Shown here: piece by piece, positions 43,514-51,717 of the stretch | How positions within the stretch are numbered: the first letter of the stretch is position 1 | Layout of the letters: each line of letters begins with the position of its first letter | NCBI RefSeq assembly: GCF_017377575.1 | Contig: NZ_JAFREM010000018.1 | Span: 124,001-188,000, forward strand | Origin: Candidatus Enterococcus moelleringii | GTDB taxonomy: Bacteria > Bacillota > Bacilli > Lactobacillales > Enterococcaceae | Length of the DNA stretch: 64,000 bases | Direction of reading: 5' to 3' | The notes under the pieces: model-generated | What the model was told of the DNA's origin: nothing | What the model saw: the letters and a program-made list of their open reading frames with translations, nothing else | Databases searched by the model: none | Made by a program: the position numbers and the translations under genes

Positions 43514-43822
43514 CTATGCCAAAAACTCTCCGATAGAACCATTTTCAAGATACCCGCTGTAATCCTTGCCGGTTAAAAGTTTTTTATATAATAAACCATA
43601 GCTTTCCACTTCCAAAAAAGCCGCAAAAGAATCAGCCATTACACCGTCAGAAGAATTGCTGTCTTGGGATAAATGGAATAAGGTTCTTAGAATTTCAATA
43701 GGATCAGCGGCTTCGGAAATTCCAAAAGCACCACTCCAAATACGATCAATTTTATCAATCATCTGAGCGCTCAACACAGCACCGACGCTCCTAATATCAT
43801 CCTCGGTAATTTCGACAATCAT
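43514..43822 (-). CDS. Small acidic protein of unknown function
   Basis: A soluble, acidic protein of about 102 residues starting MIVEITEDDIRSVGAVLSAQ. ATG 43822 follows AAGGGAGTG; an upstream in-frame ATG (43858) lacks an RBS. Mostly helical composition and no recognised family. Confidence 0.6.
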   Translation of the reverse strand: MIVEITEDDIRSVGAVLSAQMIDKIDRIWSGAFGISEAADPIEILRTLFHLSQDSNSSDGVMADSFAAFLEVESYGLLYKKLLTGKDYSGYLENGSIGEFLA

Positions 43823-43937
43823 CTCAGTCACTCCCTTTTTCTTTATAGTATAATACAATTGGAACGAAAAGGGAACAGGCGTTCTGTTTTTTGTTTAATA
43901 TACATTATCGAAACTCCAACCCGTAGAAACGTACCTG

Positions 43938-44711
43938 CTAGATCACCGCACCCTGAAAATACGCCACCACTTCCTCAGTAAAGAAATCCTCATGCTTTAC
44001 ACCTTCAAAAATTTTCAGCTGGGCATTCTCAAAGCAGGCAGCCACCTTGGCTTGCAACGCTGCATCAAGTGTTTTATCTGCAGTCGAGCCAAGGACATAG
44101 GTCGGGCAAGTCACGTTCTTCGCATATTGATCCACCCGCATGTTGTTGGAAATAAATACCTTAGCCGGTCCCCAGAAAATAGGTAGAATTTTGTTGTACA
44201 GATCCGAGACATCGCGGTAGCCGGCCATTAAGACGAGACTAGCACATTGCTTTTGGCTTGCAACATATGCAGCCATTCCCGAGCCATAGCTGTGTCCGAT
44301 AACGATGATTTCCTTACCTGGATAATTTTCAGCAATCCAATCATAGGCATCGGTGGTAGATTTTTGCATGGTGGACAGATTCATTTTGCCCTCGCTGTCT
44401 TGCGTTCCGTAATAATCGACGGAAATCATGGGGCAGTCGAAGTGCTGTCCATATTTTGCAATGGAGTTATAGGCGATGTCATTGGAACCGCCAAAATAGA
44501 AGATCAGCTGGCCAGAATCAGCCTCAAGGTTGCAGCCGTAGCCAGTTAACGGTTGATTGAAATCCAGCTTGACCGGGGAGAGCGCCACTTCCTCTACCTT
44601 GTCAGCTTTTTTGTAAAAGGAATAGCTGATTTTCTCCATAATAAAATTGCAAACGAAATAAATGATAAGCACCCACATAATTACTTTTAGACCAACTCGC
44701 CAAACTTCCAT
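43938..44711 (-). CDS. Membrane-anchored alpha/beta hydrolase
   Basis: An N-terminal membrane helix (about 8-26) is followed by an alpha/beta hydrolase domain with nucleophile elbow GHSYGSG, an acid in TADKTLD and C-terminal GVKHEDFF with the catalytic His. ATG 44711 follows GAGAGGATTAGG; an open frame extends upstream but does not look coding. The catalytic domain probably faces outside; the substrate is unknown. Confidence 0.8.
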   Translation of the reverse strand: MEVWRVGLKVIMWVLIIYFVCNFIMEKISYSFYKKADKVEEVALSPVKLDFNQPLTGYGCNLEADSGQLIFYFGGSNDIAYNSIAKYGQHFDCPMISVDYYGTQDSEGKMNLSTMQKSTTDAYDWIAENYPGKEIIVIGHSYGSGMAAYVASQKQCASLVLMAGYRDVSDLYNKILPIFWGPAKVFISNNMRVDQYAKNVTCPTYVLGSTADKTLDAALQAKVAACFENAQLKIFEGVKHEDFFTEEVVAYFQGAVI

Positions 44712-44936
44712 TCTACCTAATCCTCTCTTGAACACTTTATTGTCTCTAAAAAGTATACCAAAGTTCCTCAGTCCACCATTCAGGCGTAAGTCCGATTTTT
44801 TAACCATTTGGCTAAAAGAAAAGCACTGAACCAGAATTTGTATGTAATTGTCAAAGAACGATTTTCCACCTTCAGCAGAGAACATTCTTGCATAACCAGA
44901 TCAATCTCCTAGGCAATTGATCGATCTTACAAGGGG

Positions 44937-45542
44937 TTAGACAGCCGGTGGGTTAGGTGGATTTTCCCGCTGTCGTCGTTTCTCTTTGCGGCGATTCCTG
45001 CGCCGGAATAGTTCCTTCAGCGGATGAGGGGAACTCGTCTGCGGCTCATCAAGCTGGTCTAACGGCGGCTCGTCCAACGGATCATCTGGTACCGCCTCGA
45101 TTGTTTCTTTTTCAGGGATAGAAAGGGATACTTCCGGTACACTTGGCATTTCTTGATAAGTCGTGCTGCGGGCTAATAATTCTGCCAGCTGCTGGTTTTC
45201 TTTTTCCTCCAATTCTTCGGTGTTTAGTTCGACAACAGGTACGTCTAATTCAGGAACCGTTGAATAATAGCTCAATTGCGGCTGGTTCAACACAATCGGT
45301 TGATCGGCATCGCCGAAAAATTCTCCTAGTTTGAAAATCGGTGTTTCAACAGTTTCGACAAACTTGGCACTGACAACTTCTTCAAACAAGCCCACGCCGT
45401 CTTTTTCAAAAATATCTAATTCTGTTAACAAAGTTAAGGCTTCACGGATTTCTTCCGGGCTTTTCTCAACGTCGGGATTTTTGATGTTCAGGGTATGCTT
45501 TTTCCCTTCGCTGTTTAGGAAGGTACTAGCTAGTTTAATCAT
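44937..45542 (-). CDS. DUF2922-like protein with long charged tail
   Basis: The first 75 residues (MIKLASTFLNSEGKKHTLNI, EEIREALTLLTELDIF, VSAKFVETVETPIF) resemble the short DUF2922 fold. The remaining 125 residues are acidic and proline-rich and end in an arginine-rich stretch (FRRRNRRKEKRRQR), possibly nucleic-acid or wall contacting. RBS AAAGGAG. It is the last of three closely spaced minus-strand genes (45983, 46324). The function is unknown. Confidence 0.6.
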   Translation of the reverse strand: MIKLASTFLNSEGKKHTLNIKNPDVEKSPEEIREALTLLTELDIFEKDGVGLFEEVVSAKFVETVETPIFKLGEFFGDADQPIVLNQPQLSYYSTVPELDVPVVELNTEELEEKENQQLAELLARSTTYQEMPSVPEVSLSIPEKETIEAVPDDPLDEPPLDQLDEPQTSSPHPLKELFRRRNRRKEKRRQRENPPNPPAV

Positions 45543-45599
45543 TACGATAAGCTCCTTTCGAATTTTTTTGCAGGGGTGACGGACAATAATTTATCTTTC

Positions 45600-45983
45600 T
45601 CAAGGTACAGCAGTTTCAGTTGGCAAGAATTTAGCAATTTGCGACTTCACGGCAGACTTAGCTTTTTCGATAAAATTTCTAACAGGGAAGAGCTTCAAGC
45701 GCAGCATTTTCCATTCTTTGGCATCAAAATAATCGACGAAATAATAAAAGAAACGCTTCATAGTGCGGCTGGCCTTGGTGCGTTTGAACAAGTATCTAAC
45801 TAAGTCTTTTAAGGCCAAAGCAAATTCCTCCGCCCCTAGTTGGTAGCGGACCCGTAAAGCCAGCACCAGCTGAATTGTGGTGGAGCTGTTTTGCGTTTCC
45901 TCGTAAAAGTTCATTAGGCGATTCTCGACGGTCTCTAATTTCAAGTTGAAAATTTCTTGTGGTGTGAAAGGTTGTTTTTCCAT
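45600..45983 (-). CDS. Basic helical protein of unknown function
   Basis: A 127-residue, helix-rich basic protein (LVRYLFKRTKASRTMKRFFY, KLFPVRNFIEKAKSAVKSQ). No family was recognised. RBS GGAG precedes the ATG. It lies between the DUF2922-like gene and the 46067 gene in one probable operon. Confidence 0.6.
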   Translation of the reverse strand: MEKQPFTPQEIFNLKLETVENRLMNFYEETQNSSTTIQLVLALRVRYQLGAEEFALALKDLVRYLFKRTKASRTMKRFFYYFVDYFDAKEWKMLRLKLFPVRNFIEKAKSAVKSQIAKFLPTETAVP

Positions 45984-46066
45984 AATGTTTTTCTCCTTTT
46001 TTATAGTGTTTTCTGGAAGCTCAGCTTTACAGAAGCGCGCGATTCTGCTAAAGCTGGCGAGCGGGA

Positions 46067-46324
46067 TTAATTTGTTTCTGGTTTTTGGTATTCGTCAAAA
46101 ATAGATCTTCTAGGGACGACAAACAAAGCGGTTTCTATCTCCATTCGATACAATTGAAAGTCGAACTTCAGAGCGCGACCTAATTCTTCAAGAATCTGAA
46201 ATTGTTCCCGACACGGAAACTGAGCCAACTCAGGATGACGCTGGACCATACGTTTAGTTTCTCCTTCTGAGTTTTTGTACAGTAAGGAGATTTTTGTTAC
46301 ATCGTGTTTATTTCCATAGACCAT
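46067..46324 (-). CDS. Small protein, paralogue of the 48174 gene
   Basis: About 85 residues. The segments LLYKNSEGETKRMVQRHPE and DFQLYRMEIETALF...RSIFDE are shared with the 48174 product (YLFKNAEGETRRTVLDHPH, DFHLYQVIVETKLF, RSIFEG). An N-terminal strand with K-N-(S/A)-EGE resembles DUF1659/DUF2922-type small proteins. ATG 46324 follows AAAGGAG. Head gene of the small operon. Confidence 0.6.
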   Translation of the reverse strand: MVYGNKHDVTKISLLYKNSEGETKRMVQRHPELAQFPCREQFQILEELGRALKFDFQLYRMEIETALFVVPRRSIFDEYQKPETN

Positions 46325-46570
46325 TGTTTTTCTCCTTTTCTTTTCCTTATCGATCGATACTTGAAAGATAAACGATTTTCCAATATTCAGCAAATCCGCT
46401 AATTTTCAAAAAACCGCTTTAATTTTCGGGATAAAAAAACCAAAATGTTGATTTAACAGCATTTCCTAAAATTAGGACTACCTAAATCTATAAAATTAGA
46501 GGCGTTTAAAAAAGTTAGCGAAATCGTTGGGAAGGGTTCTAGTAAACCGCCACATTTTCCACGCCTTTGT

Positions 46571-47060
46571 TTTTTTTACTTGTCCGTTACTTTCGTGTTA
46601 TTACCCAGCTGGTGCCTAAAAGATACATAATCTTGAGAAAAAATTCTATAGGAGTTATACCCCCAAAAAGTGAGTTATACGCCTCTTTTTTCAAACATAA
46701 AAATGAGAAATCCTATTAAATCAGCTCTTTTCAGAAAACACTTCCAGGTATAACTCCCAAAAAACGTATAACTCACTTTTTCGTGAAAACGTCATGAAAT
46801 AAGCGATGAAAACCCCGTAATACCAACGTTAATCCCGGAAATGACATTTTCAAAGAAGGGATAAAAAAAGTTCAAATTTTTCAGAATAGGGACCCTATAT
46901 CAGCGAGTAGACTTGGAAATTCGTCATAATTCTATCGCATCTGACTGACCAGCCATTAAGCCGATCCACCTTAAAAGTGTTATTCAATCCATCCAATAGA
47001 CCTCTAAACAGTGAGCTGTTTTCAATTAGGCCAGATGCAGCTATTTCAATATCGAGTGAT
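46571..47060. repeat. Structured intergenic unit, copy 1
   Basis: Starts with a shared TTACTTGTCC...TTTCGTGTTATTACCCAGCT segment. It holds four copies of GAGTTATAC: left copies in 46651-46661 and 46665-46681, right inverted copies in 46747-46757 and 46765-46781. The outer pair is a perfect 17-bp inverted repeat (AAAAAGTGAGTTATACG / CGTATAACTCACTTTTT). The loop contains the core GAAATCCTATTAAATCAGC followed by TTTTCAGAAA. Further shared blocks are GTAATACCAACG and AAAAAAAGTTCAAATTTTT. Confidence 0.75.
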
Positions 47061-47229
47061 AGCCATGATCGATACTCCACAGATAGACAGCAAGTCATTA
47101 GAAATCCACAAACATTGCCCAACTAGTACATCCAAATTCCGTACGTAGTCGCAGCTCTAAATCAGCAGCGGCTAATTCCAGATCCACTAGCTTTCCAAAT
47201 TATTTCTCCCCATCAACACTCCCTTGTTG

Positions 47230-47690
47230 TTTTTTTACTTGTCGTTTATTTTCGTGTTATTACCCAGCTGGTGCCTAAAAGATACACAATTCCGCAAAGA
47301 AAGTCCATAGCAGACTTACGCACTAGACCTGCGACTTAGACACTTTTTTCAAGGGCAAAAATTTAGAAATCCCATTAAATCAACTGTTTTCAGAAAGCAC
47401 GCATGTCTAAGTCGCACCTGAATTCCTGAAACCCGTATTTTGATGAAAACACCATGTAACACATCATGAAAACCCAGTAATACCAACGATAATCACGAAA
47501 AAGTCGTTTTCAAAATGACGCTAAAAAAAGTTCAAATTTTTTTGAGAAGGGGTCATTTACTAGCGAAAAGAGAAGGGAATTGACCAAAATTCCACATCTT
47601 CTAGCCAACCAGCACTTACCCCGACCAACTACCTCAATGTTATTTAATCCAGACAATCATCACCTCGACCGCTGACTAAACGATAATCCA
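47230..47690. repeat. Structured intergenic unit, copy 2
   Basis: Aligned to copy 1 with an offset of 659 bp over most of its length. The core (GAAATCCCATTAAATCAAC, TTTTCAGAAA) and outer blocks are conserved. The inverted-repeat arms are different: TGCGACTTAGACA (47330-47342) and TGTCTAAGTCGCA (47404-47416), a perfect 13-bp pair at the same relative position as in copy 1. Confidence 0.75.
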
Positions 47691-47830
47691 TTTCCCAAAA
47701 AAAGAATAGAGCACGTTTAGACCCGAAAACACATCGTTTAAAAGGCCCGTTTTCTGAAAAAAGTTGATTTGACAGATTTCATAATTTTTACAATCACCAA
47801 AATCCGCCTAAACGATACGAAAAAAATTTG
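47673..47830. repeat. Structured intergenic unit, inverted partial copy 3
   Basis: The complement of 47746-47790 reads GAAATCTGTCAAATCAAC then TTTTTTCAGAAAAC, the same core as copies 1 and 2 but on the other strand. Here the repeated word is CTAAACGAT: 47676-47684 and 47808-47816, with complementary CGTTTAG at 47714-47720 and ATCGTTTA at 47733-47740. Confidence 0.65.
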
Positions 47831-48173
47831 AACTTCTCCGCATAAAAAAATACTAGCTAAGCAGGGATACCTTGTTAGATCAAGCCTAACCAGCAATAAA
47901 ACAATTTAGCCTATTCTGGCATTTCTCATGATTTCATGCGATTATTCCACAACAAATAACCCGCTCAACACTAGATAAGTGTAAGCGGGCAGCTGGATGT
48001 ACAAATCCTAAAAAGCTTTCTATACAATGTCTCCTGAACAACCAGCTAGACCATGATTATTCAGCGTTTTGACCATCCTTCAATTTTCGATAACCTTCAG
48101 TGTTGTCCTGTCTGATTTCTCTAAAGCCCCAGAAATTCCCGTAATTCTGAAATATCCTCGTCGGGTTTCCCTT

Positions 48174-48425
48174 CTAGTTGTGCCCCTCGAAGATGCTTCT
48201 TCCATGGAAGTTGAACAATTTGGTTTCGACAATGACTTGATATAAATGAAAGTCCTCCATCTGGTTGATCGCTATTTCTTCAAAAAATTCAAGAAGTTGG
48301 TCGTTGCTACTCTCATTACACCTGTGGGGATGATCAAGGACAGTGCGTCTCGTTTCTCCCTCGGCGTTTTTAAACAGATAGACCATTCTTTTAACATCAT
48401 CGCGATAGTATCTTATTGATCTCAT
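48174..48425 (-). CDS. Small protein, paralogue of the 46067 gene, possibly frameshifted at its end
   Basis: About 83 residues with YLFKNAEGETRRTVLDHPH and DFHLYQVIVETKLFNFHGRSIFEG, matching the 46067 product. RBS AAAGGAG. It ends GHN at 48174. One base away, another frame continues GAQLEGKPDEDISELREFLG to a stop at 48121, which looks more protein-like, so a frameshift in the GGGG run near 48185 is possible. The function is unknown. Confidence 0.6.
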   Translation of the reverse strand: MRSIRYYRDDVKRMVYLFKNAEGETRRTVLDHPHRCNESSNDQLLEFFEEIAINQMEDFHLYQVIVETKLFNFHGRSIFEGHN

Positions 48426-48794
48426 TGATTTGCTCCTTTGATTGAATTTGACCAGCAGGAAAGTGGCTGGTTTTGCCCGATAATAAAACGATAAGTAAAA
48501 TCCTGAAAAAAAGCAATAGCTGATAGTAGGTATTTTATCCCTCTAAGAGATCCATTTGAAAAATGCTATTAAATCAAGGTTCTTAAAAAACAAACCCCGA
48601 AGTTAGCGGCCACCCGCATCCAAGAATTTGACGATTCACCTAAAGCCACAAAAAATAGAGACCGAAATCCTCAGTCTCTACGAAAAAACAAATATATAAC
48701 TCTCTAAAAATCAATATTAGCCAAAATCCCATCAAATTCTCATATAATGATTGCTTTCTTTCGCAACTTTATATACAATGTAAGCGTACAGAAA
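48426..48794. other. Intergenic region with core-like fragment and hairpin
   Basis: GAAAAATGCTATTAAATCAA near 48556 resembles the core of the structured units (GAAATCCTATTAAATCAGC), without clear flanking arms. A hairpin with arms TAGAGAC and GTCTCTA lies at 48657-48681. No gene was supported. Confidence 0.45.
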
Positions 48795-48799
48795 CCAAA

Positions 48800-48903
48800 T
48801 AAAAAAGGCACCCTGCAGCTTAGCGCCAACTAAGCATACAGGGCCTTGAAAAGTCAGCCTCAACTGACCAATCAAGTTGCCATAGTCGATGCAGAGCATC
48901 AAC
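48800..48903 (-). ncRNA. Candidate small RNA with three hairpins
   Basis: On the minus strand TACAAT (48915-48910) is a good -10 box; the -35 box is weak. The following about 104 nt can form three hairpins: GATGC/GCATC, GTCAG/CTGAC, and a long terminator stem (CCCTG plus inner GCTTAG/CTAAGC) followed by TTTTTT at 48806-48801. The 62-codon open frame across it has no RBS. Identity is unknown. Confidence 0.5.
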
Positions 48904-48944
48904 GTGTTTATTGTACCCAAAATTTGCGCTATACGCTAGTCTTT

Positions 48945-49031
48945 TTTTGGTACGGGGAAGTCACGGGGATGCAGGCTTATTTTGCTATGTCAGAGGTATT
49001 GGACAGATCAGTTGTCTAATGCCTCTTTTTT
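48945..49031 (+). ncRNA. Candidate short transcript with a 16-codon ORF and terminator
   Basis: A terminator with arms AGAGGTATTGGACA and TGTCTAATGCCTCT, then TTTTTT, lies at 48992-49031. Before it, ATG 48969 follows GGGGAAG (8 bp) and encodes MQAYFAMSEVLDRSVV, stopping at 49019 inside the terminator stem. This could be a leader peptide with attenuator, a small secreted peptide or a small RNA. A 12-bp direct repeat ACGCTAGTCTTT stands at 48933-48944 and 49049-49060. Confidence 0.45.
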
Positions 49032-49291
49032 GTTGTCCAATCAAGGAAACGCTAGTCTTTGTGGAAAGCATGCAACCGCAAGAATACAGGCGATTTTGCG
49101 AAAAGACGAAGACGATCCGAAAGCGGCCCTCAATGCAGCAGACAGTTTGGTTTCTGTACCTTATTTTAAAATTATTTCAAACAAAATCGAAAGTGGAATT
49201 TAGAACAAAAAAGTTGTTTACTGCAAAACTAAAGCTAAATATTTAATTTGAAACATGATAAAATATTTATAGGGGATAAGGGGGAGTTAAT

Positions 49292-50005
49292 ATGAATGTC
49301 ATTATATGCGACGACGATCAATTTTTTTGCCAACAGTTAGAAGATTATGTTGACGCAGCTTTTGCCGACTTCGGTCAATCGTATAATTGTGATGTTTATT
49401 ACAGTGGCGAGGAGCTGTTAGCGGCGCGGAAAGCGTTGGAAGAACCGATTCAGGTGTACCTGTTGGATATTGAGCTGCCGGGAATAGACGGCCTTAGTCT
49501 GGCGGCTGAGATCCGCCGAGAGGATAGCCAGGCGTTGATTATTTTTGTCACCAGCCATGAAGAAGAAATGCCCCGAGCCTTCGATGTGGCAGCCTTTCAT
49601 TTTATTATCAAGCCGCTTCAGCCAGAGAAGGTCCTAGAGGTGCTCAAGCGGGCAAAGGAACATTTTATCAGAAGCAAGCGAACCTTTCAGTTTATCATTC
49701 GCAAGCGGCGTTACACCCTTTTTGCGGCGGAGATCGCCTACTTCATCAGCCAAGGCAGGAAGGTAAGCATCCATACCACTAGCGGAAAAGTATACGAATA
49801 TTATGGTACCCTAGACGAAGCAGAGGAACAGCTGGGAATGTCGACGTTTCTGCGGATACATAAGTCTTATTTAGTGAATGTCGATTATTTCCTGAGAGTG
49901 GAAAGCAAGAAGGTTATTATGCAAGATGGTGAATTGCTCCCAATCAGTAAACGATACCACAGCGCGTTCCATCAGAATTACCGAACGCAGCTGTTGAGTA
50001 TCTAA
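49292..50005 (+). CDS. LytTR-family response regulator (AgrA/ComE-like)
   Basis: An N-terminal receiver domain with phospho-acceptor D59 in YLLDIELPG and the acidic pocket CDDD near residue 6 is followed by a LytTR DNA-binding domain (about 133-235: IRKRRYTLFAAEIAYFISQGRKVSIHT, FLRIHKSYLVN). 237 residues. RBS AAGGGGGAG. The histidine kinase gene follows by 10 bp. Such pairs control peptide-sensing or bacteriocin-type responses. Confidence 0.9.
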   Translation: MNVIICDDDQFFCQQLEDYVDAAFADFGQSYNCDVYYSGEELLAARKALEEPIQVYLLDIELPGIDGLSLAAEIRREDSQALIIFVTSHEEEMPRAFDVAAFHFIIKPLQPEKVLEVLKRAKEHFIRSKRTFQFIIRKRRYTLFAAEIAYFISQGRKVSIHTTSGKVYEYYGTLDEAEEQLGMSTFLRIHKSYLVNVDYFLRVESKKVIMQDGELLPISKRYHSAFHQNYRTQLLSI

Positions 50006-50015
50006 GGACATGCTT

Positions 50016-51287
50016 ATGCCTAAATCCAGCCTAATAACCTATCTGATTTCCTTCGTTTTACTTCCGTTGGTGATGCTGACGATTTTTTCCTTTACTTTTC
50101 CAGTCAAAGAAAAAATCAAACGACCCAGTAGTATTCTGATCATCCTGTTCAGCACCCTGGTTTTAATCGCGTTAGGTATTCCTCTTAGCGAGATGGAGGC
50201 AGGTGTGCTGAGAACCGTCATCAATTTAGCTTTAATCATCGTCTATTATTTAATCCTGTTGCATTACTTTCATGCCAAATTCTATCTGAAAGTCTCAGCG
50301 ATTGCGGTCATCTATCTGGTAATGCTGCTTTATGATACCTTTTCATGGCTGCTGATTCTCGAATACTTCGGTCCAGAGCAGGCCACCCTGATTCAACAAG
50401 AAGGCTGGGCCACCAGTGAAGGCTTCATGATTGTAGCTGTTCTGGTGATTTTTCTTATTCGGAAATTTAGAAAGCCAAAGGCCTATGATATTCCTGTTAG
50501 AATGGTGATCGTACAATTGCTCATCGTGTGTGTCTGTGCAGCGATCCTGGTAATTGCCAGCTTCAGCACCGATCCATACTTGGTCTTCTTTTTGTTGATG
50601 CTGCTAATTCTTTGTTACATCTACTTCAAGCAGGCGGAAAGAGTGAATCAAAAGAACCATCAACACGAACTAAACGAACAAAAACATCTGCTGCTTCAGG
50701 AACATTACGAAGCGCTGGAGAGCTATCAGGAAACCATCCACATGTTGAAACACGATATGAAAAATCAGCTGATTGTCGTCAACGGCTACATGCTGCAGGG
50801 GGACTACCCCCAAGCCCACGTCCAGTTAAATAAGCTGCTGGAGGAGGCAGTGATAGCCGAATATCCAGAATATACCTCTCATAAAACAATCAATATCCTA
50901 TTAGGTCACAAAGCTCGCCAGGCCGAAAAGCTGGGGATCGCCTGTCACTTTACGATTAAACTAACCCCTGTAATTGCTATCGACGACACCGATCTCACGA
51001 CATTGGTTAGTAACATTCTGGACAATGCCATCGAAGCCTGCAGCTATGTTGAGTTAGATCGCTTCATTGAGCTCCAGATGATTCTGCAAAACCACAGCCT
51101 CGCACTAAAATGCGAAAATAGTATTGATGGCCAGCATCAATCCTTCACAACCCGCAAAAAAGACCGTAAAAATCACGGCCTGGGAATGAAGAGTATTCAA
51201 CGAATTGTGGAAAAATACCATGGAGAAAATCAATTTCAGTGGGGGAATCACACATTTACGATTGAATTAACTATTTTCGAAAACTAA
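50016..51287 (+). CDS. GHKL-domain sensor histidine kinase (AgrC/ComD-like)
   Basis: Six or seven N-terminal membrane helices (to about residue 205), a coiled coil, the phospho-accepting His about H246 in HMLKHDMKNQLIVVNGY, and a GHKL ATPase domain with N box LVSNILDNAIEACSY and G box HGLGMKSIQRIVEKYHG. ATG 50016 fits the RBS TAAGGA better than ATG 50010. No AgrD/AgrB or ComC-like peptide gene is adjacent. Confidence 0.9.
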   Translation: MPKSSLITYLISFVLLPLVMLTIFSFTFPVKEKIKRPSSILIILFSTLVLIALGIPLSEMEAGVLRTVINLALIIVYYLILLHYFHAKFYLKVSAIAVIYLVMLLYDTFSWLLILEYFGPEQATLIQQEGWATSEGFMIVAVLVIFLIRKFRKPKAYDIPVRMVIVQLLIVCVCAAILVIASFSTDPYLVFFLLMLLILCYIYFKQAERVNQKNHQHELNEQKHLLLQEHYEALESYQETIHMLKHDMKNQLIVVNGYMLQGDYPQAHVQLNKLLEEAVIAEYPEYTSHKTINILLGHKARQAEKLGIACHFTIKLTPVIAIDDTDLTTLVSNILDNAIEACSYVELDRFIELQMILQNHSLALKCENSIDGQHQSFTTRKKDRKNHGLGMKSIQRIVEKYHGENQFQWGNHTFTIELTIFEN

Positions 51288-51326
51288 TTTTGACAAGAAA
51301 CTAGTTCAATTTTTACAAGTAATAAA

Positions 51327-51381
51327 AATAAGCCTCATGTCATGCTAAAGTAATCTTACAGCAGGACGTGAGGCTTATTTG
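51327..51381 (+). terminator. Terminator of the two-component operon
   Basis: Arms AATAAGCCTCA and TGAGGCTTATT, with TGTC/GGAC extending the stem; followed by a T-rich stretch. Confidence 0.75.
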
Positions 51382-51406
51382 TTTTCAAGAATTGTTTTTC
51401 CGATAC

Positions 51407-51431
51407 TTAGTTAGAACAGGAAAAATGTTCC
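51407..51431. repeat. Left inverted repeat flanking the integrase
   Basis: TTAGTTAGAACAGG (51407-51420) followed by AAAAATGTTCC. Its complement recurs at 52890-52912 on the other side of the integrase gene. Confidence 0.7.
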
Positions 51432-51717
51432 AACCACAATCGGCTCAATCGTGAGAAAAGTACTAAGCAGCAGGTGATGCAGCTAGATTATAAACGTTCC
51501 ATTCTCCTCACCTATTATTCTAACGATAGTCACATAAAAAATCAATTACTTTTTTTAAATTAAATAAAAAAAGTATTCGATAGGCTGCCAAATGTACTTT
51601 TTGGTAGAATGCTCAATCATTTTTTCACAACTTTTCAGTTAGAAACAATTGAATAAAACGAAAAAAAAGGGTGAAACGAGAACCGTCAAATTCGCCGTCA
51701 GAAAGGAAGTCGACACC
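51432..51717. other. Integrase leader region
   Basis: AT-rich region with a small hairpin around 51590 (CTGCCAAA...TTTGGTAG) and the direct-repeat word GGGTGAAACG at 51669, which recurs at 52939. A promoter could not be fixed. Confidence 0.4.

Larger units (their letters stand above)
46325..48173. other. Long non-coding region with repeated structured units
   Basis: About 1.85 kb without a credible gene. It contains two diverged direct copies of a unit of roughly 470 bp (offset 659 bp), a third partial unit in the opposite orientation, and a fragment near 46430-46500 that matches the unit core. Details are given in the repeat entries. A separate hairpin with arms CCCGCT...ACACT and AGTGT...AGCGGG lies at 47960-47989. 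Confidence 0.7.

Noticed and set aside
44712-44885. N-terminal extension of the hydrolase at 43938
   Set aside because: The ATG at 44711 has a good RBS and precedes the membrane anchor; the upstream residues are not protein-like.
46895-47122. 75-codon minus-strand frame inside structured unit copy 1
   Set aside because: No RBS and no matching frame in copy 2, which is otherwise conserved; likely chance.
46571-47830. CRISPR array or plasmid iteron origin
   Set aside because: Repeats are not regularly spaced with unique spacers, the arm words differ between units, and no replication initiator gene is adjacent.
48732-48920. 62-codon minus-strand frame across the candidate small RNA
   Set aside because: No ribosome binding site, it spans three stable hairpins and an intrinsic terminator, and its composition follows the stems. 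A non-coding RNA explains it better.
48800-49031. Fst/par-type type I toxin-antitoxin locus
   Set aside because: The two candidate RNAs point away from each other rather than converging on a shared terminator, and the 16-residue peptide has no membrane helix.
48911-49246. Longer plus-strand frames in front of the response regulator
   Set aside because: They cross a strong terminator and lack ribosome sites; only the 16-codon frame has a plausible RBS.
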